Of a stretch of DNA of 64,000 nt, positions 8,643-18,428 are shown one piece after another. The notes beneath the pieces were generated by a model, which was not told where the DNA came from, did not search any database, and saw only the letters and a program-made list of their open reading frames with translations. Numbering within the stretch: the first letter of the stretch is position 1; each line of letters starts with the position of its first letter. Origin of the DNA: Sphingobacteriaceae bacterium (GTDB lineage: Bacteria > Bacteroidota > Bacteroidia > Sphingobacteriales > Sphingobacteriaceae); NCBI GenBank assembly GCA_947463785.1, contig CANHRG010000003.1, positions 248,001-312,000 on the forward strand, read 5' to 3'. The position numbers were made by a program, and so were the translations under genes.

Positions 8643-9614
8643 TTACAAATTGCTGAAATACTTAATCAAACTCAAGTAAACTGGCATCCCAATGGTTATA
8701 TTAAAAGGGAAAGTAACCGCCAAGGCCATGGGTATGTAAAGCCCTGGATTTGATTTCGGAGCGGCTAGTTTCATGGCTGCCGGAACAGCGATGTAAGATG
8801 CACTGGCAGCTAAGGTGGCAAACATAAAGCGATTAGCTACATCATCGGTTACCCAGGCACTCACAATAGCCACCACAGAGCCATTAATTAATGGTACTGC
8901 CACAGCGAAAATGGCTGGGAACCACCCCTGATGCAAAAATGAACTTAATTTTTTGCCACTGGTAATACCCATATCCAATAAAAAAATAGCTAAGAAGCCT
9001 TTGAAAATATCGTTGGTAAATGGTTTGATACCTTCAGCTTGTTTGGCATCGGCTAAAAACCCGATGATTAAGCTACCTAAAATCAACAATACACTACCAT
9101 TGGTGAAAGAGTGACTAATCACCTTCCTTTTACTCACTTGTTGACTTAAATCTTTGCTGTATAAGCTAATTAAAAGCAAACCGGCAATAATTGCCGGAGA
9201 CTCCATCAGTGCCATAATGGCAACCATGTGACCGTGAAAATCCATTTTCATGGATTCTAAATAAGCTGCGGCAGTTACAAAAGTTACTGCACTTACTGAA
9301 CCATAGGCTGCTGCAATTGCTCCGGCATCGAATACATTAAATTTTCGTTTCAGGATAAAAAAAGTGTAGACGGGTATCAAAACCGATATGCCTAAACCAA
9401 ACAACATCGACCATACAACCTCTATCGTAAATGCTTCATGAGAAAGTTCTTGTCCTCCTTTAAATCCGATGGAAAATAATAAGTATAGCGATATAAATTT
9501 GGAGGAGTTCTCAGGAATTTCAAGATCGCTTTTAAGTTTTACTGCCAGAATTCCCAAAATAAAGAATAGGAATGCCGGATTGGTTACATTGGATATTAAG
9601 AGGTCGAGGTTCAT
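8643..9614 (-). CDS. SbtA-like sodium-dependent bicarbonate transport family permease
   Basis: Polytopic membrane protein with PAFLFFILGILAVKLKSDLEIPE...YLLFSIGFKGG, typical of the SbtA family. Confidence 0.85.
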   Translation of the reverse strand: MNLDLLISNVTNPAFLFFILGILAVKLKSDLEIPENSSKFISLYLLFSIGFKGGQELSHEAFTIEVVWSMLFGLGISVLIPVYTFFILKRKFNVFDAGAIAAAYGSVSAVTFVTAAAYLESMKMDFHGHMVAIMALMESPAIIAGLLLISLYSKDLSQQVSKRKVISHSFTNGSVLLILGSLIIGFLADAKQAEGIKPFTNDIFKGFLAIFLLDMGITSGKKLSSFLHQGWFPAIFAVAVPLINGSVVAIVSAWVTDDVANRFMFATLAASASYIAVPAAMKLAAPKSNPGLYIPMALAVTFPFNITIGMPVYLSLIKYFSNL

Positions 9615-9619
9615 ATAGC

Positions 9620-10579
9620 TTATTGATATTGGTAAGATGCTCTTTTCATTCGATCGTTCATACTTCTACCCAAGCCAGTATCGGGCATGTACTCAGCAAT
9701 AATTAAATCTAAACCTAGCCGATCTAATTGATGCATGGTGGCATACAAGTTTGCAGCCGCTTCGGCTAAATTTGCTTGCAAAGATAATGGAATACAGGTG
9801 TTAACCGCAGGGTGAGTAATTGTTCTGTTCAGGGTAATCAAGCCTATCTTTTGTTCAATCCGATTTTCGATAATTGATTCAATATCATCGGTCAAAATGA
9901 ACTTGGTGGCTGGCGAATAGTGTTTTAGCAACATACCCGGCGCTTCGGGAGCTTCATTATTTTGGTTTTTAACTAATAGCGGACCAATTACAGTTTCAAT
10001 TTCTTCGACGGTGATCGATCCGTGACGGTATAAAACCGGTTGCTGGTTTTCAAACCCAATAATTGTTGATTCAATACCTCTCTGGCATTCTCCACCATCT
10101 AAAACTAAAGGCAATTGATCGGCAAAATAATTCTCTACATGTACCGCAGAGGTAGGACTAACCGTCCTAAACGGGTTTGCACTGGGAGCAGCAAGTGGAA
10201 AATCCAACTGTTTGAGCAAAGCTAAAGCCATTGGATGTGCAGGTACTCTTAGTGCCACAGTAGATTTTCCAGCAGTTATCCAATCTGGAATATGGGCTTG
10301 TTTTTCTAAGACTAGGGTAAGTGGACCCGGCCAGAATGCTTCAGCAAGCTGGTACGCTTTGCCGGGTATTTGGGTAGCCACAGTGTCTATTTGCTCAATC
10401 CCTTTGAGGTGAGCGATAAGCGGATTAAACATTGGCCTTTGCTTAACCTCATAAATTTGTTTTACAGCCTTTTCAGAGAAAATATTACCCGCAAGTCCAT
10501 AAACAGTTTCGGTAGGAAAACCGATTATGCCCTCCTGTTGTAGAATGCTGACAGCCAGATTGATGTCTTTACTGATCAT
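9620..10579 (-). CDS. L-threonylcarbamoyladenylate synthase
   Basis: Sua5/YciO motifs GIIGFPTETVYGLAGN, KQRPMFNPLIAH, TVALRVPAHP, PLAAPSANPFRTVSPT; C-terminal Sua5 domain. Confidence 0.93.
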   Translation of the reverse strand: MISKDINLAVSILQQEGIIGFPTETVYGLAGNIFSEKAVKQIYEVKQRPMFNPLIAHLKGIEQIDTVATQIPGKAYQLAEAFWPGPLTLVLEKQAHIPDWITAGKSTVALRVPAHPMALALLKQLDFPLAAPSANPFRTVSPTSAVHVENYFADQLPLVLDGGECQRGIESTIIGFENQQPVLYRHGSITVEEIETVIGPLLVKNQNNEAPEAPGMLLKHYSPATKFILTDDIESIIENRIEQKIGLITLNRTITHPAVNTCIPLSLQANLAEAAANLYATMHQLDRLGLDLIIAEYMPDTGLGRSMNDRMKRASYQYQ

Positions 10580-10591
10580 GTGCTCGTTCGT

Positions 10592-11440
10592 TTAGGGATT
10601 ACAAAAATCGCAATACATCGGATCTTCCTGCTCCTTTTGGTTTGGGTACTTTTTATCTTCCACAAAATTACACTTCTGACAAGAATACCGATGAACTAAA
10701 ATGGAGCGTGTAGGTAAACCACATAAACTACAAGGCAAGCCTGGTAGTGCCTCTTTAACTGCAAAACCAGGCGTTTGACAGTTTGGACACTCTGTTTTAA
10801 GCAAGGTGACTAATTTTTCTGTTGCTTGTGCAATAACCGACATACGGGTTGGATTGTACATGGCACGCATATCGGTTTCAACGTAAACTTGTCCGTATAG
10901 ATTTATTAACTGCATGAAATGCCTTTTTAATACCGCCTCGTCAACTATTCCCTTGAGCTGCTCATCGTAGGTATCTGCAGACTTGCGTAAGATTAAACCG
11001 TGTTCCGGAAAACCACTTGCTTCGGCAAAATCCATCAATTCTTCGATGCTGCTCACGCTTTTGGCATTGAAGTTGGTTATCAGACTCAGTTCCGTAGCCA
11101 CAAACTCCAATTGATTTTTCTGGTCAATCATTACCACTAATTCTTCGTCTGCTGAAGCAAAAAATATACTTGGGTGTGGACCAAAAGAACCCTCACTGGC
11201 TATGGCCAAATCATGGCCGGTTAAGGATAAAGCCGCTAAACACTTCGCTCTGGCCGTTGCCAAGGGGCTAGCTGATCGTTGTTGCTGGCCACAAAAAGTT
11301 CCAAACGTATCGGTATTTAAGGAGTCACAAAGTACCGCTTTCAGACCAAAAGTACTTTCCAAAACGGGTGCAATCACCTGTTCCTTTTGGTGCATGGTTG
11401 CAATTACCACCGTTCTACCCTCAAATACTTGCTGACTCAA
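10592..11440 (-). CDS. DUF6671 family protein with C-terminal zinc-ribbon cysteines
   Basis: GRTVVIATMHQKEQVIAP start; CPNC, CSLC, CQKC, CDFC pairs at C-terminus. Confidence 0.7.
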   Translation of the reverse strand: MSQQVFEGRTVVIATMHQKEQVIAPVLESTFGLKAVLCDSLNTDTFGTFCGQQQRSASPLATARAKCLAALSLTGHDLAIASEGSFGPHPSIFFASADEELVVMIDQKNQLEFVATELSLITNFNAKSVSSIEELMDFAEASGFPEHGLILRKSADTYDEQLKGIVDEAVLKRHFMQLINLYGQVYVETDMRAMYNPTRMSVIAQATEKLVTLLKTECPNCQTPGFAVKEALPGLPCSLCGLPTRSILVHRYSCQKCNFVEDKKYPNQKEQEDPMYCDFCNP

Positions 11441-11461
11441 TTTTACGATTTAAGAACTCCT

Positions 11462-12871
11462 TTAGTTCAGTAAGCCCGCACTCCATTGCAAAGCATAAAT
11501 GGTTTTGTAGTACTTCGTTTTAAGCTCTATTAATTTTTCCTGGGCTTCGAGTGCTTTGGTTTCTCTGGCATTGATCAAAAACATCGAACTTTCTCCGTTA
11601 AAAAATCTAGTTTCTTCAGCTTTTACCAATTCAGTATAGTTTGTAAAATTGTTGCTTTGGAGGCTGGTTTGATTTTTCAAGTTTAGAAATTCGTTGAAAT
11701 ACGATTGTACTTTCAATTGAACTTTTAATCGGCTTTGATCCAAATCAAGTCTGGTTTCCTGTAATTTTAAATTGGCTTCTTTGTACGCACCACGTCCTTG
11801 AGAAAAACGCAATGGTATGGCTACTTTTAAGCCGTATTGGAAATTGTTTTCAAACAGATTATTTACGCCGTTGCTCGGAAACCACTGAGACCCTTTTGCC
11901 AAATGGTTGTAGGTTAAATCAATTTTTGGAAGTAAATCTTGAAACTTTAACCTTTTATCAATCACCAAGGATTCAATTTTATAATTGTATTGTCTCAAAT
12001 CGGGATGATTTTTTTCAGCGGCATCCATCAAATCGTTCAAAACCAAATTGAAATTCTGAATATTCAGTTCATTTTCCCATCCTTCCTGCGGAGTTACCTG
12101 CTCCGGAAGTCCATACGGATCACCATTGGCTTTCCACAAATAAGCAGAAAGCTGCAAGCCAGAATTTTGAAAATCGAGTAAGCGTTGATTTCGCTCAAAT
12201 TTGAAACTATTGAGTTGTGCAAGTGCTTCAACAGTATCAATTGCAGGTCGTTCTCCCAACAAATAGGCTTGTTTAACCAAATCGAAGCGCTTCTCGTTTA
12301 CTTCAACCACGCTTTTCAAGATAACCAAACTTTGATGAGCTTTAACCCAGTGCCAGTAGGCGTCCATCGCTTCCATCAACAAATTATTGATCACCGACTC
12401 TTGTGCTACCTTGGCCAAGCTATTCATCACTTTAGCCTGTTGTAGGGCTGCTCTACGCTTGTCTATCAGTAAGTTTTTAGCCAAGGGTATGCTAATGCCC
12501 AGGTAGCTAGATTGTCCGCTGGTTTCTGTAGGGTCTAAACGGTTTCCTGTCAGATTTTCTAAACCACTCGAAATTTCAATGCCGTACCAAGTTGGTATAC
12601 TGATTTCTGGCGAATTGTAATCGTAATAATTCAAACCATTAACCGTTTTTTTAGCCGTATAATTGCTAATAATTGGATCGAATGCTGCACGGGCCTGTGT
12701 AATTTCGGCTTTACTCTTCGCAATCGATATTGTTGTTTGCTTTACAACCGGGTGGTAGGTTCTAACAATAGCCAAAACCTGTTCAGCATTGAGTGTAATG
12801 AGCGAGTCTTGAGCCTGGAGCCGTACCGAAGTACAAATCAGGAAGAATAAAAACACACTTCTGAGTTTCAT
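11462..12871 (-). CDS. TolC family outer membrane efflux protein
   Basis: Signal peptide, long helical repeats, OEP-like architecture; overlaps upstream HlyD gene by TAATG. Confidence 0.88.
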   Translation of the reverse strand: MKLRSVFLFFLICTSVRLQAQDSLITLNAEQVLAIVRTYHPVVKQTTISIAKSKAEITQARAAFDPIISNYTAKKTVNGLNYYDYNSPEISIPTWYGIEISSGLENLTGNRLDPTETSGQSSYLGISIPLAKNLLIDKRRAALQQAKVMNSLAKVAQESVINNLLMEAMDAYWHWVKAHQSLVILKSVVEVNEKRFDLVKQAYLLGERPAIDTVEALAQLNSFKFERNQRLLDFQNSGLQLSAYLWKANGDPYGLPEQVTPQEGWENELNIQNFNLVLNDLMDAAEKNHPDLRQYNYKIESLVIDKRLKFQDLLPKIDLTYNHLAKGSQWFPSNGVNNLFENNFQYGLKVAIPLRFSQGRGAYKEANLKLQETRLDLDQSRLKVQLKVQSYFNEFLNLKNQTSLQSNNFTNYTELVKAEETRFFNGESSMFLINARETKALEAQEKLIELKTKYYKTIYALQWSAGLLN

Positions 12872-14214
12872 TACTTTTTAGCTTTAGTTGGCGCAGTATC
12901 TTTACTAACTTCATTTTTAACCTGATAAAAATCAGGAGGGAAGCCATTCACATTTCGCCACAATTCATACCAAATCGGCACGTCTTTAAGCAAAACGATT
13001 CCTTGAGCACCACTACCAATTTTCAATTGTGGGGGCCAGGGTTTTTCCGCCTTATCTTCCACCACCAAAATTCTGAACAAGCCATTCGGGCTGATGGTAT
13101 TTTCGTATGCAATGATTTTAGCCCCAAAGGTTCCATAACTGGCATTTGGCCAACCGCTGAATACGATTGCAGGAAAACCATCGAACATAAAGCGTACAGA
13201 CTGACCTACACCAATTAGCGGCAAGTCAACCGGGCGAACAAACATTTCAACCGCATAGTTTTTAACTTGAGGCACGATAATGGTGATTCGCTCTCCTTCT
13301 TTCAATACCTCACCAATGCCGCCTTTATTCGCTTGTACAATTTGTCCATCCTGTGGTGCCAAAATAATGTACATTCCATTCCGAATGATGTAATTACTCA
13401 ACTGATTCTCCAGTTTGGCAACTTCGCTCTGCCCGCTAGCCACCTGACTCAGGGTTTGATACCTATCGCCTTCTGCCTTACTTATTTTTTCGGTGTATTC
13501 TTGTTCAACACTGTTTTGTTCAATTTTTGTGTTTAACACCTCTTGCTGTGTTTGCGCCAATTTGTTTTCAGCGATTACTCTCTTTGCCAATGCATTTTGG
13601 AAAGCAATATTTCGTTGTTGCAATTGCGTTTGAGAAACTAAACCCTTTTCAAACATCAATTGCTGACGTTCGTATTGGTCTTTTGCAAGTTTGAATTCAT
13701 TGTTGGTAGCCGTAATTTCAGCGGCTTCAGCTGCCAGTTTATTATCTAACTGAATCAGTTTATTTTTAAGCTGTTCCAATTTCAAATCTCTGGCTTGTTT
13801 CAAGGCCTCAATCTGCGAACCAGTGGCAGTAATTTTACCTTCGTAAAAACCGATTGATCCTTTTTTTGCTTGCAATTGCTCTTGGGTTCTTCCAACCAAT
13901 TTTGGATCGAGGTAATCTTCTTTAATCTCCGAAATCTGGAGTAGTGTATCTCCCTTTTTTACATAATCGCCCTCTTTTACCCACCATTTAACTATTCGGC
14001 CGGGAATTGGAGAGTGAATATCTTGTGGACGTTGATCTTGATAAAGCGTTGTAATTACTCCCTTGGCTTTGATATTTTGTGTCCAAGGCAAAAAGAGGAT
14101 AATGAGTAAAAACCCGATAATTCCGAAGAACCAGTACTTTACTTTACTGTTTCTATCTACCAAATAAATCTGTTCGAATGATTTGAATGAAAATTGCTTC
14201 TTTGAGTTTTTCAT
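12871..14214 (-). CDS. HlyD family secretion periplasmic adaptor subunit
   Basis: Single N-terminal TM, lipoyl-like halves (IHSPIPGRIVKWWVKEGDYVKKGDTLLQI), coiled coil, APQDGQIVQANKGGIGEVLKEGE. Confidence 0.9.
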   Translation of the reverse strand: MKNSKKQFSFKSFEQIYLVDRNSKVKYWFFGIIGFLLIILFLPWTQNIKAKGVITTLYQDQRPQDIHSPIPGRIVKWWVKEGDYVKKGDTLLQISEIKEDYLDPKLVGRTQEQLQAKKGSIGFYEGKITATGSQIEALKQARDLKLEQLKNKLIQLDNKLAAEAAEITATNNEFKLAKDQYERQQLMFEKGLVSQTQLQQRNIAFQNALAKRVIAENKLAQTQQEVLNTKIEQNSVEQEYTEKISKAEGDRYQTLSQVASGQSEVAKLENQLSNYIIRNGMYIILAPQDGQIVQANKGGIGEVLKEGERITIIVPQVKNYAVEMFVRPVDLPLIGVGQSVRFMFDGFPAIVFSGWPNASYGTFGAKIIAYENTISPNGLFRILVVEDKAEKPWPPQLKIGSGAQGIVLLKDVPIWYELWRNVNGFPPDFYQVKNEVSKDTAPTKAKK

Positions 14215-14216
14215 AG

Positions 14217-15878
14217 TTAGTTATTTGTAACAAAATTTGCCGAACCATTCGTTAATACAATTTGCGCATCACACTTACTTGCAAAATCTACATCTTGTGA
14301 AGTGATAACAAGCGTGGTATGCGGAAGATTATTGAGCAAATACTGCTTAATTTTTGCTTCCACTTCCGGCTCCAGCCCTTCCCATGGATCTTCAAGCAAT
14401 ACCAATTTGGGTTGGTTAGCAAAAGCTCTTAGCAACAAAATATACCTCACTAAAGTACTTGGCATCTTTTTCCCGCTAGGGTCAAGTTGTGCATTGAATC
14501 CCCCTGGAAGCTGGTTTAAAAAATTTGAAATACCAAGCCCCTCTGCCATCATCATTACATCCTCCTGTTTAATCTCTTCTCTACCCATGGCAATATTTTC
14601 CCAAACGGTGCCCATAAAAATGTCCTGCTGATTCAAGAAAATACCAACCTGAGTTCTTAAACTTTCCAGCTGATAAGAGTTTATTGGAAGTTTATTCAAT
14701 AATAATGACCCCTCAAAATCGGCATAATTACCACTCAGCACCTTGAGTAGTGTAGATTTTCCAGAACCCTCTTGTGTTCTAACGCATACGGTGCTGTTAG
14801 ATTTAATGTGAAAATTCAAATCGCGAAGAACTTTTTTGGCATTTGGATAGCTAAAGCTGAATTCTTTAAACTGAATATCCAAACCTTCTCCCCGGGTATC
14901 CAATTCCACGTCGCCTTCATTTTCAAGCGGACTCTCAGAGATTACAGCTAATTTTTCTAGGCCAGTTACAACATCGTAAACACTTTCCAAGCTTCCTATT
15001 AATTTTTCGACCGCACCAATAACTGTAAGAATCACAATTTCTGCCGCAATAAATTCACCAATATTTAATTGCTGATTGATCAAAAGGTACGTTCCGGCAG
15101 TAAGCATAACCGTGGTAATTGCTACTTTGAATACCACAAGGGTTTGGTATTGAAACAATAACACTTTGAAGTGAGCCGTACGGGCACTCAAATAGCCAGA
15201 AACACGTTCATCGGTTTTCTTGAGGTTTAAGTGGGTACCTTGGCTAAACTTGAACGATTTAATTACACGTGCAATTTCAGAAAGCCATTCTACTACGGCA
15301 TATTTATAAGTGCTCTCTTTTAAACTGCTGGCCAATCCACTTGTCGCAGTCATTTTTAGGATTAACCACAAAACTAAAATGAGTAGCAACCCAAAAACAA
15401 TAAATACCGGATGGTAAAGTGATAATAATAACAGGCCAAATAGAATTTGGATACTCGCCCCAGGCACATCCAATAACAATTTGGATAGACCCTTCTGAAC
15501 ATTGAGTGTATCAAAGAAATAATTTACTTTTTCAGGTAGATAATAACTATCCATTTTGATCAGGTCGAAACGAGGTACCTTCTCCGCAAAATCATAGGCA
15601 TTTCGCGTGAAAATACGTTGTTGAATTTTCTCGATAATTTTCATCTGATTGATTTGCATCATACCCACCGAAAAAACTCCAATCACCACTAATACAATCA
15701 AAATATAAATAGAAGTAACCATGGAGGCGCCTAGTACAAAACTGATGATGGCTTGTACGCCTATTGGCACACTCAACTGGAGTAATCCGCTAAGAATTGC
15801 GTAAAAATAGACCGAACCTATTTCCTTTTTATCTAATACTATAAGCTCCCAAAGGCGTTTTAATGAATTCATAAACAC
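14217..15878 (-). CDS. ABC transporter permease/ATP-binding protein with degenerate nucleotide-binding motifs
   Basis: N-terminal TM domain and C-terminal NBD fold (RTQEGSGKSTLLKVLSG; Q-loop NQQDIFMGTVWENIAMG); signature, Walker B and H-loop altered. Confidence 0.85.
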   Translation of the reverse strand: MFMNSLKRLWELIVLDKKEIGSVYFYAILSGLLQLSVPIGVQAIISFVLGASMVTSIYILIVLVVIGVFSVGMMQINQMKIIEKIQQRIFTRNAYDFAEKVPRFDLIKMDSYYLPEKVNYFFDTLNVQKGLSKLLLDVPGASIQILFGLLLLSLYHPVFIVFGLLLILVLWLILKMTATSGLASSLKESTYKYAVVEWLSEIARVIKSFKFSQGTHLNLKKTDERVSGYLSARTAHFKVLLFQYQTLVVFKVAITTVMLTAGTYLLINQQLNIGEFIAAEIVILTVIGAVEKLIGSLESVYDVVTGLEKLAVISESPLENEGDVELDTRGEGLDIQFKEFSFSYPNAKKVLRDLNFHIKSNSTVCVRTQEGSGKSTLLKVLSGNYADFEGSLLLNKLPINSYQLESLRTQVGIFLNQQDIFMGTVWENIAMGREEIKQEDVMMMAEGLGISNFLNQLPGGFNAQLDPSGKKMPSTLVRYILLLRAFANQPKLVLLEDPWEGLEPEVEAKIKQYLLNNLPHTTLVITSQDVDFASKCDAQIVLTNGSANFVTNN

Positions 15879-15964
15879 TTATCCGATTTTAATTAATTTG
15901 TAAATTTTGATGTTTCACTGCATCAGGGCGCATTGCTACCATGGCCAATTAGATGCGAAAAAAA

Positions 15965-16276
15965 TCAAACCAGCTCCGGAGGGAGATCGGATGAGCTCAA
16001 ATGTGGTGTGGAATGTTTCTCGATGTATCGATCAGATACTTTGCTGTTGATCACAAGAGAGAATGGACTAGCTTGTGCAGCTACAAGTAATTTTTCTTTG
16101 AAATCTTGTTTTAGCTCATTTGAAGAATCAGATCGCTTTTCGTTGCTTTTTTTAGGCTCAATTTCAAGAATGACAATAGATGCAACATTCGTATTTCTCC
16201 AATAGTCAGCGGTTATTACTGCTGAAAAAGAGAGAATCACTAAACAAGCTAAAATATGTTTTGCAGCTTTTATCAC
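15965..16276 (-). CDS. hypothetical small membrane or secreted protein
   Basis: 103 aa ORF with N-terminal hydrophobic segment; intergenic between exporter operon and tRNA-Ala. Confidence 0.5.
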   Translation of the reverse strand: MIKAAKHILACLVILSFSAVITADYWRNTNVASIVILEIEPKKSNEKRSDSSNELKQDFKEKLLVAAQASPFSLVINSKVSDRYIEKHSTPHLSSSDLPPELV

Positions 16277-16340
16277 GCTGCAAACATAAAACCTGTTTAG
16301 CTTACCGATGCATCATCAATGTAAAAAAAATGTCAATTAT

Positions 16341-16372
16341 GTTAAAAAAGAAGGCCCATGAATATGGGCCTT
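16341..16372 (-). terminator. terminator downstream of tRNA-Ala
   Basis: Minus strand AAGGCCCAT-ATTC-ATGGGCCTT followed by CTTTTTT. Confidence 0.75.
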
Positions 16373-16380
16373 GGATTTAG

Positions 16381-16455
<75 letters not shown>

Positions 16456-16478
16456 TTTTGGATTGCAATTTTCAGCAT

Positions 16479-17594
16479 TTAATTTGAATTGCGCAAATAT
16501 TTCTGAATAAGTGCAGCCGTCCGTTCAGAAGCACCAGCCGGACCAACCTTTTGTGCCAACTCATAATAAGCTAATAGCATTTTCTCTCTGGATTCTGAGT
16601 TATTTATGATTTCTTTCAATTCATCAGCTATTTGCTCAGGATTGGCTGCTTCCTGGATCAATTCCCTAACAACTTCACGGTCCATGATTAAATTAACCAA
16701 AGAAATAAAGCGGATTTTAACCAGCATCCGGGCAATAGCAACCGAAATTTTGCTACCGCGATAGAGCACCACCTGCGGACAATTCAACAAAGCGGTTTCC
16801 AATGTAGCCGTTCCAGAAGTAACTAAAGCAGCCTCGGCGTTTTTTAGCAAATCGTAAGTGGCGTTGAAAACGATCGGCAATTTTCTACCGGCCAGGTAAG
16901 GTAAATAAGTTTCTAAGCTAAAATTTGGTGCGCCAGCAACAACAACCTGATAATCTGTAAAACGATCGCTGGCAGTCAGCATTTGAGGCAAAATATGCTT
17001 CAATTCCATTTTGCGGCTGCCCGGCAAAAGTGCCAGAATAGGTTTTTTATCAAGTTTATGGTCTTTACGAAAATCAGGATTGAATGGATACGAGCTGATG
17101 GCATCCATGAGCGGATTGCCCACATAATCTACTTCCATACCCCAGCTCTTGTAAAAATCTACCTCGAAAGGTAAAATACAATACAGTCGATCTACCACTT
17201 GTTTGATCTTTAGAACGCGTTTTTGATTCCAAGCCCAAACTTTTGGAGAGATATAGTAATGAACTGGTATGCCCAATTTTTTGGCATACTCCGCAATCTT
17301 CAAGTTGAATCCGGGAAAATCAATCAGAATTAAAGCATCAGGCCCATAGTTTTGAACGGATTGCTTGGCCAACTTTAGGTTTTTGGCAATAGTACGGAGG
17401 TTAGCTAAAACCTCAATAAAACCCATAAAAGCCATCTCGGAGTAATGCTTGTCACAAATACCGCCCTGTGCCTGCATCAAATCGCCACCAAAAAATCGAA
17501 ATTCCGCGTTTTTATCGAGCCCTTTTAGGGCTTTCATCAAATTAGCACCATGCAAATCGCCCGATGCTTCGCCGGCTATCAGGTAATATTTCAT
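16479..17594 (-). CDS. lpxB: lipid-A-disaccharide synthase
   Basis: MKYYLIAGEASGDLHGANL, FFGGDLM, LLPGSRKMEL, ALVTSGTATLETALL. Confidence 0.96.
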   Translation of the reverse strand: MKYYLIAGEASGDLHGANLMKALKGLDKNAEFRFFGGDLMQAQGGICDKHYSEMAFMGFIEVLANLRTIAKNLKLAKQSVQNYGPDALILIDFPGFNLKIAEYAKKLGIPVHYYISPKVWAWNQKRVLKIKQVVDRLYCILPFEVDFYKSWGMEVDYVGNPLMDAISSYPFNPDFRKDHKLDKKPILALLPGSRKMELKHILPQMLTASDRFTDYQVVVAGAPNFSLETYLPYLAGRKLPIVFNATYDLLKNAEAALVTSGTATLETALLNCPQVVLYRGSKISVAIARMLVKIRFISLVNLIMDREVVRELIQEAANPEQIADELKEIINNSESREKMLLAYYELAQKVGPAGASERTAALIQKYLRNSN

Positions 17595-17609
17595 GCGTGC
17601 AGTATCAAA

Positions 17610-18392
17610 TTATCCGTTTTGAACATTGAAATCCCAGGTATTTAATAAGGGAATTGCATGGTGAGCGGTCATATCAAATTGAACCGGCACTACTGAAGCG
17701 TAACCGTGCTCCAAAGCCCATACATCCGTGTCTTCACCATGGTCATTGTTTTGAAAAACACCTGTTAGCCAATAATAACTCCGTTTATAAGGATCTAAAC
17801 GTTCGTCAAATTCTTCGGCCCATTTTGCATTGGCTTGACGGCAAATTTTGATGCCTTTGATCTGTTCCAACTTCGGGAAGTTGACATTCAGCAAGGTGCC
17901 TGCCGGAAGGCCATTGGCCAAAACCTGACGAGCCACAGTTTGTACCAATTCGGTGAGCGGACTAAAATCTGCATCGTAACCAAAGTCATCTAAGGAAAAA
18001 CCGATAGAAGGAATGCTCTCAATAGCACCCTCCACAGCTGCCGACATGGTGCCTGAATAAATTACATTGATGGAATTATTTAAACCGTGGTTGATACCAG
18101 AAACACACAAGTCAGGTTTTTTGCCTTTGAGCACTTTGTGTACCGCAAGTTTCACGCAATCTACTGGGGTTCCTGATGTTTTGTACATCTCCACACCTTC
18201 ATACAAATGCACCTGAGTTAAACGAAGCGGTTTACCAATGGTTATGGCATGCCCCATTCCCGATTGCGGACTGTCTGGTGCTACCACCACCACTTTGCCC
18301 AAAGGTTGCATCATATCAATCAGGGCTTTGATACCCGGAGCATCTATGCCATCATCGTTCACGACCAGAATGACGGGTTTTTCTTGTTTCAT
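17610..18392 (-). CDS. surE: 5'/3'-nucleotidase SurE
   Basis: ILVVNDDGIDAPGIKAL, PDSPQSGMGHAIT, SGINHGLNNSINVIYSGTMSAAVEGA. Confidence 0.96.
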   Translation of the reverse strand: MKQEKPVILVVNDDGIDAPGIKALIDMMQPLGKVVVVAPDSPQSGMGHAITIGKPLRLTQVHLYEGVEMYKTSGTPVDCVKLAVHKVLKGKKPDLCVSGINHGLNNSINVIYSGTMSAAVEGAIESIPSIGFSLDDFGYDADFSPLTELVQTVARQVLANGLPAGTLLNVNFPKLEQIKGIKICRQANAKWAEEFDERLDPYKRSYYWLTGVFQNNDHGEDTDVWALEHGYASVVPVQFDMTAHHAIPLLNTWDFNVQNG

Positions 18393-18428
18393 CCTGCTAA
18401 AATAAGAAATAAAGCTTTTACCCTTTCA

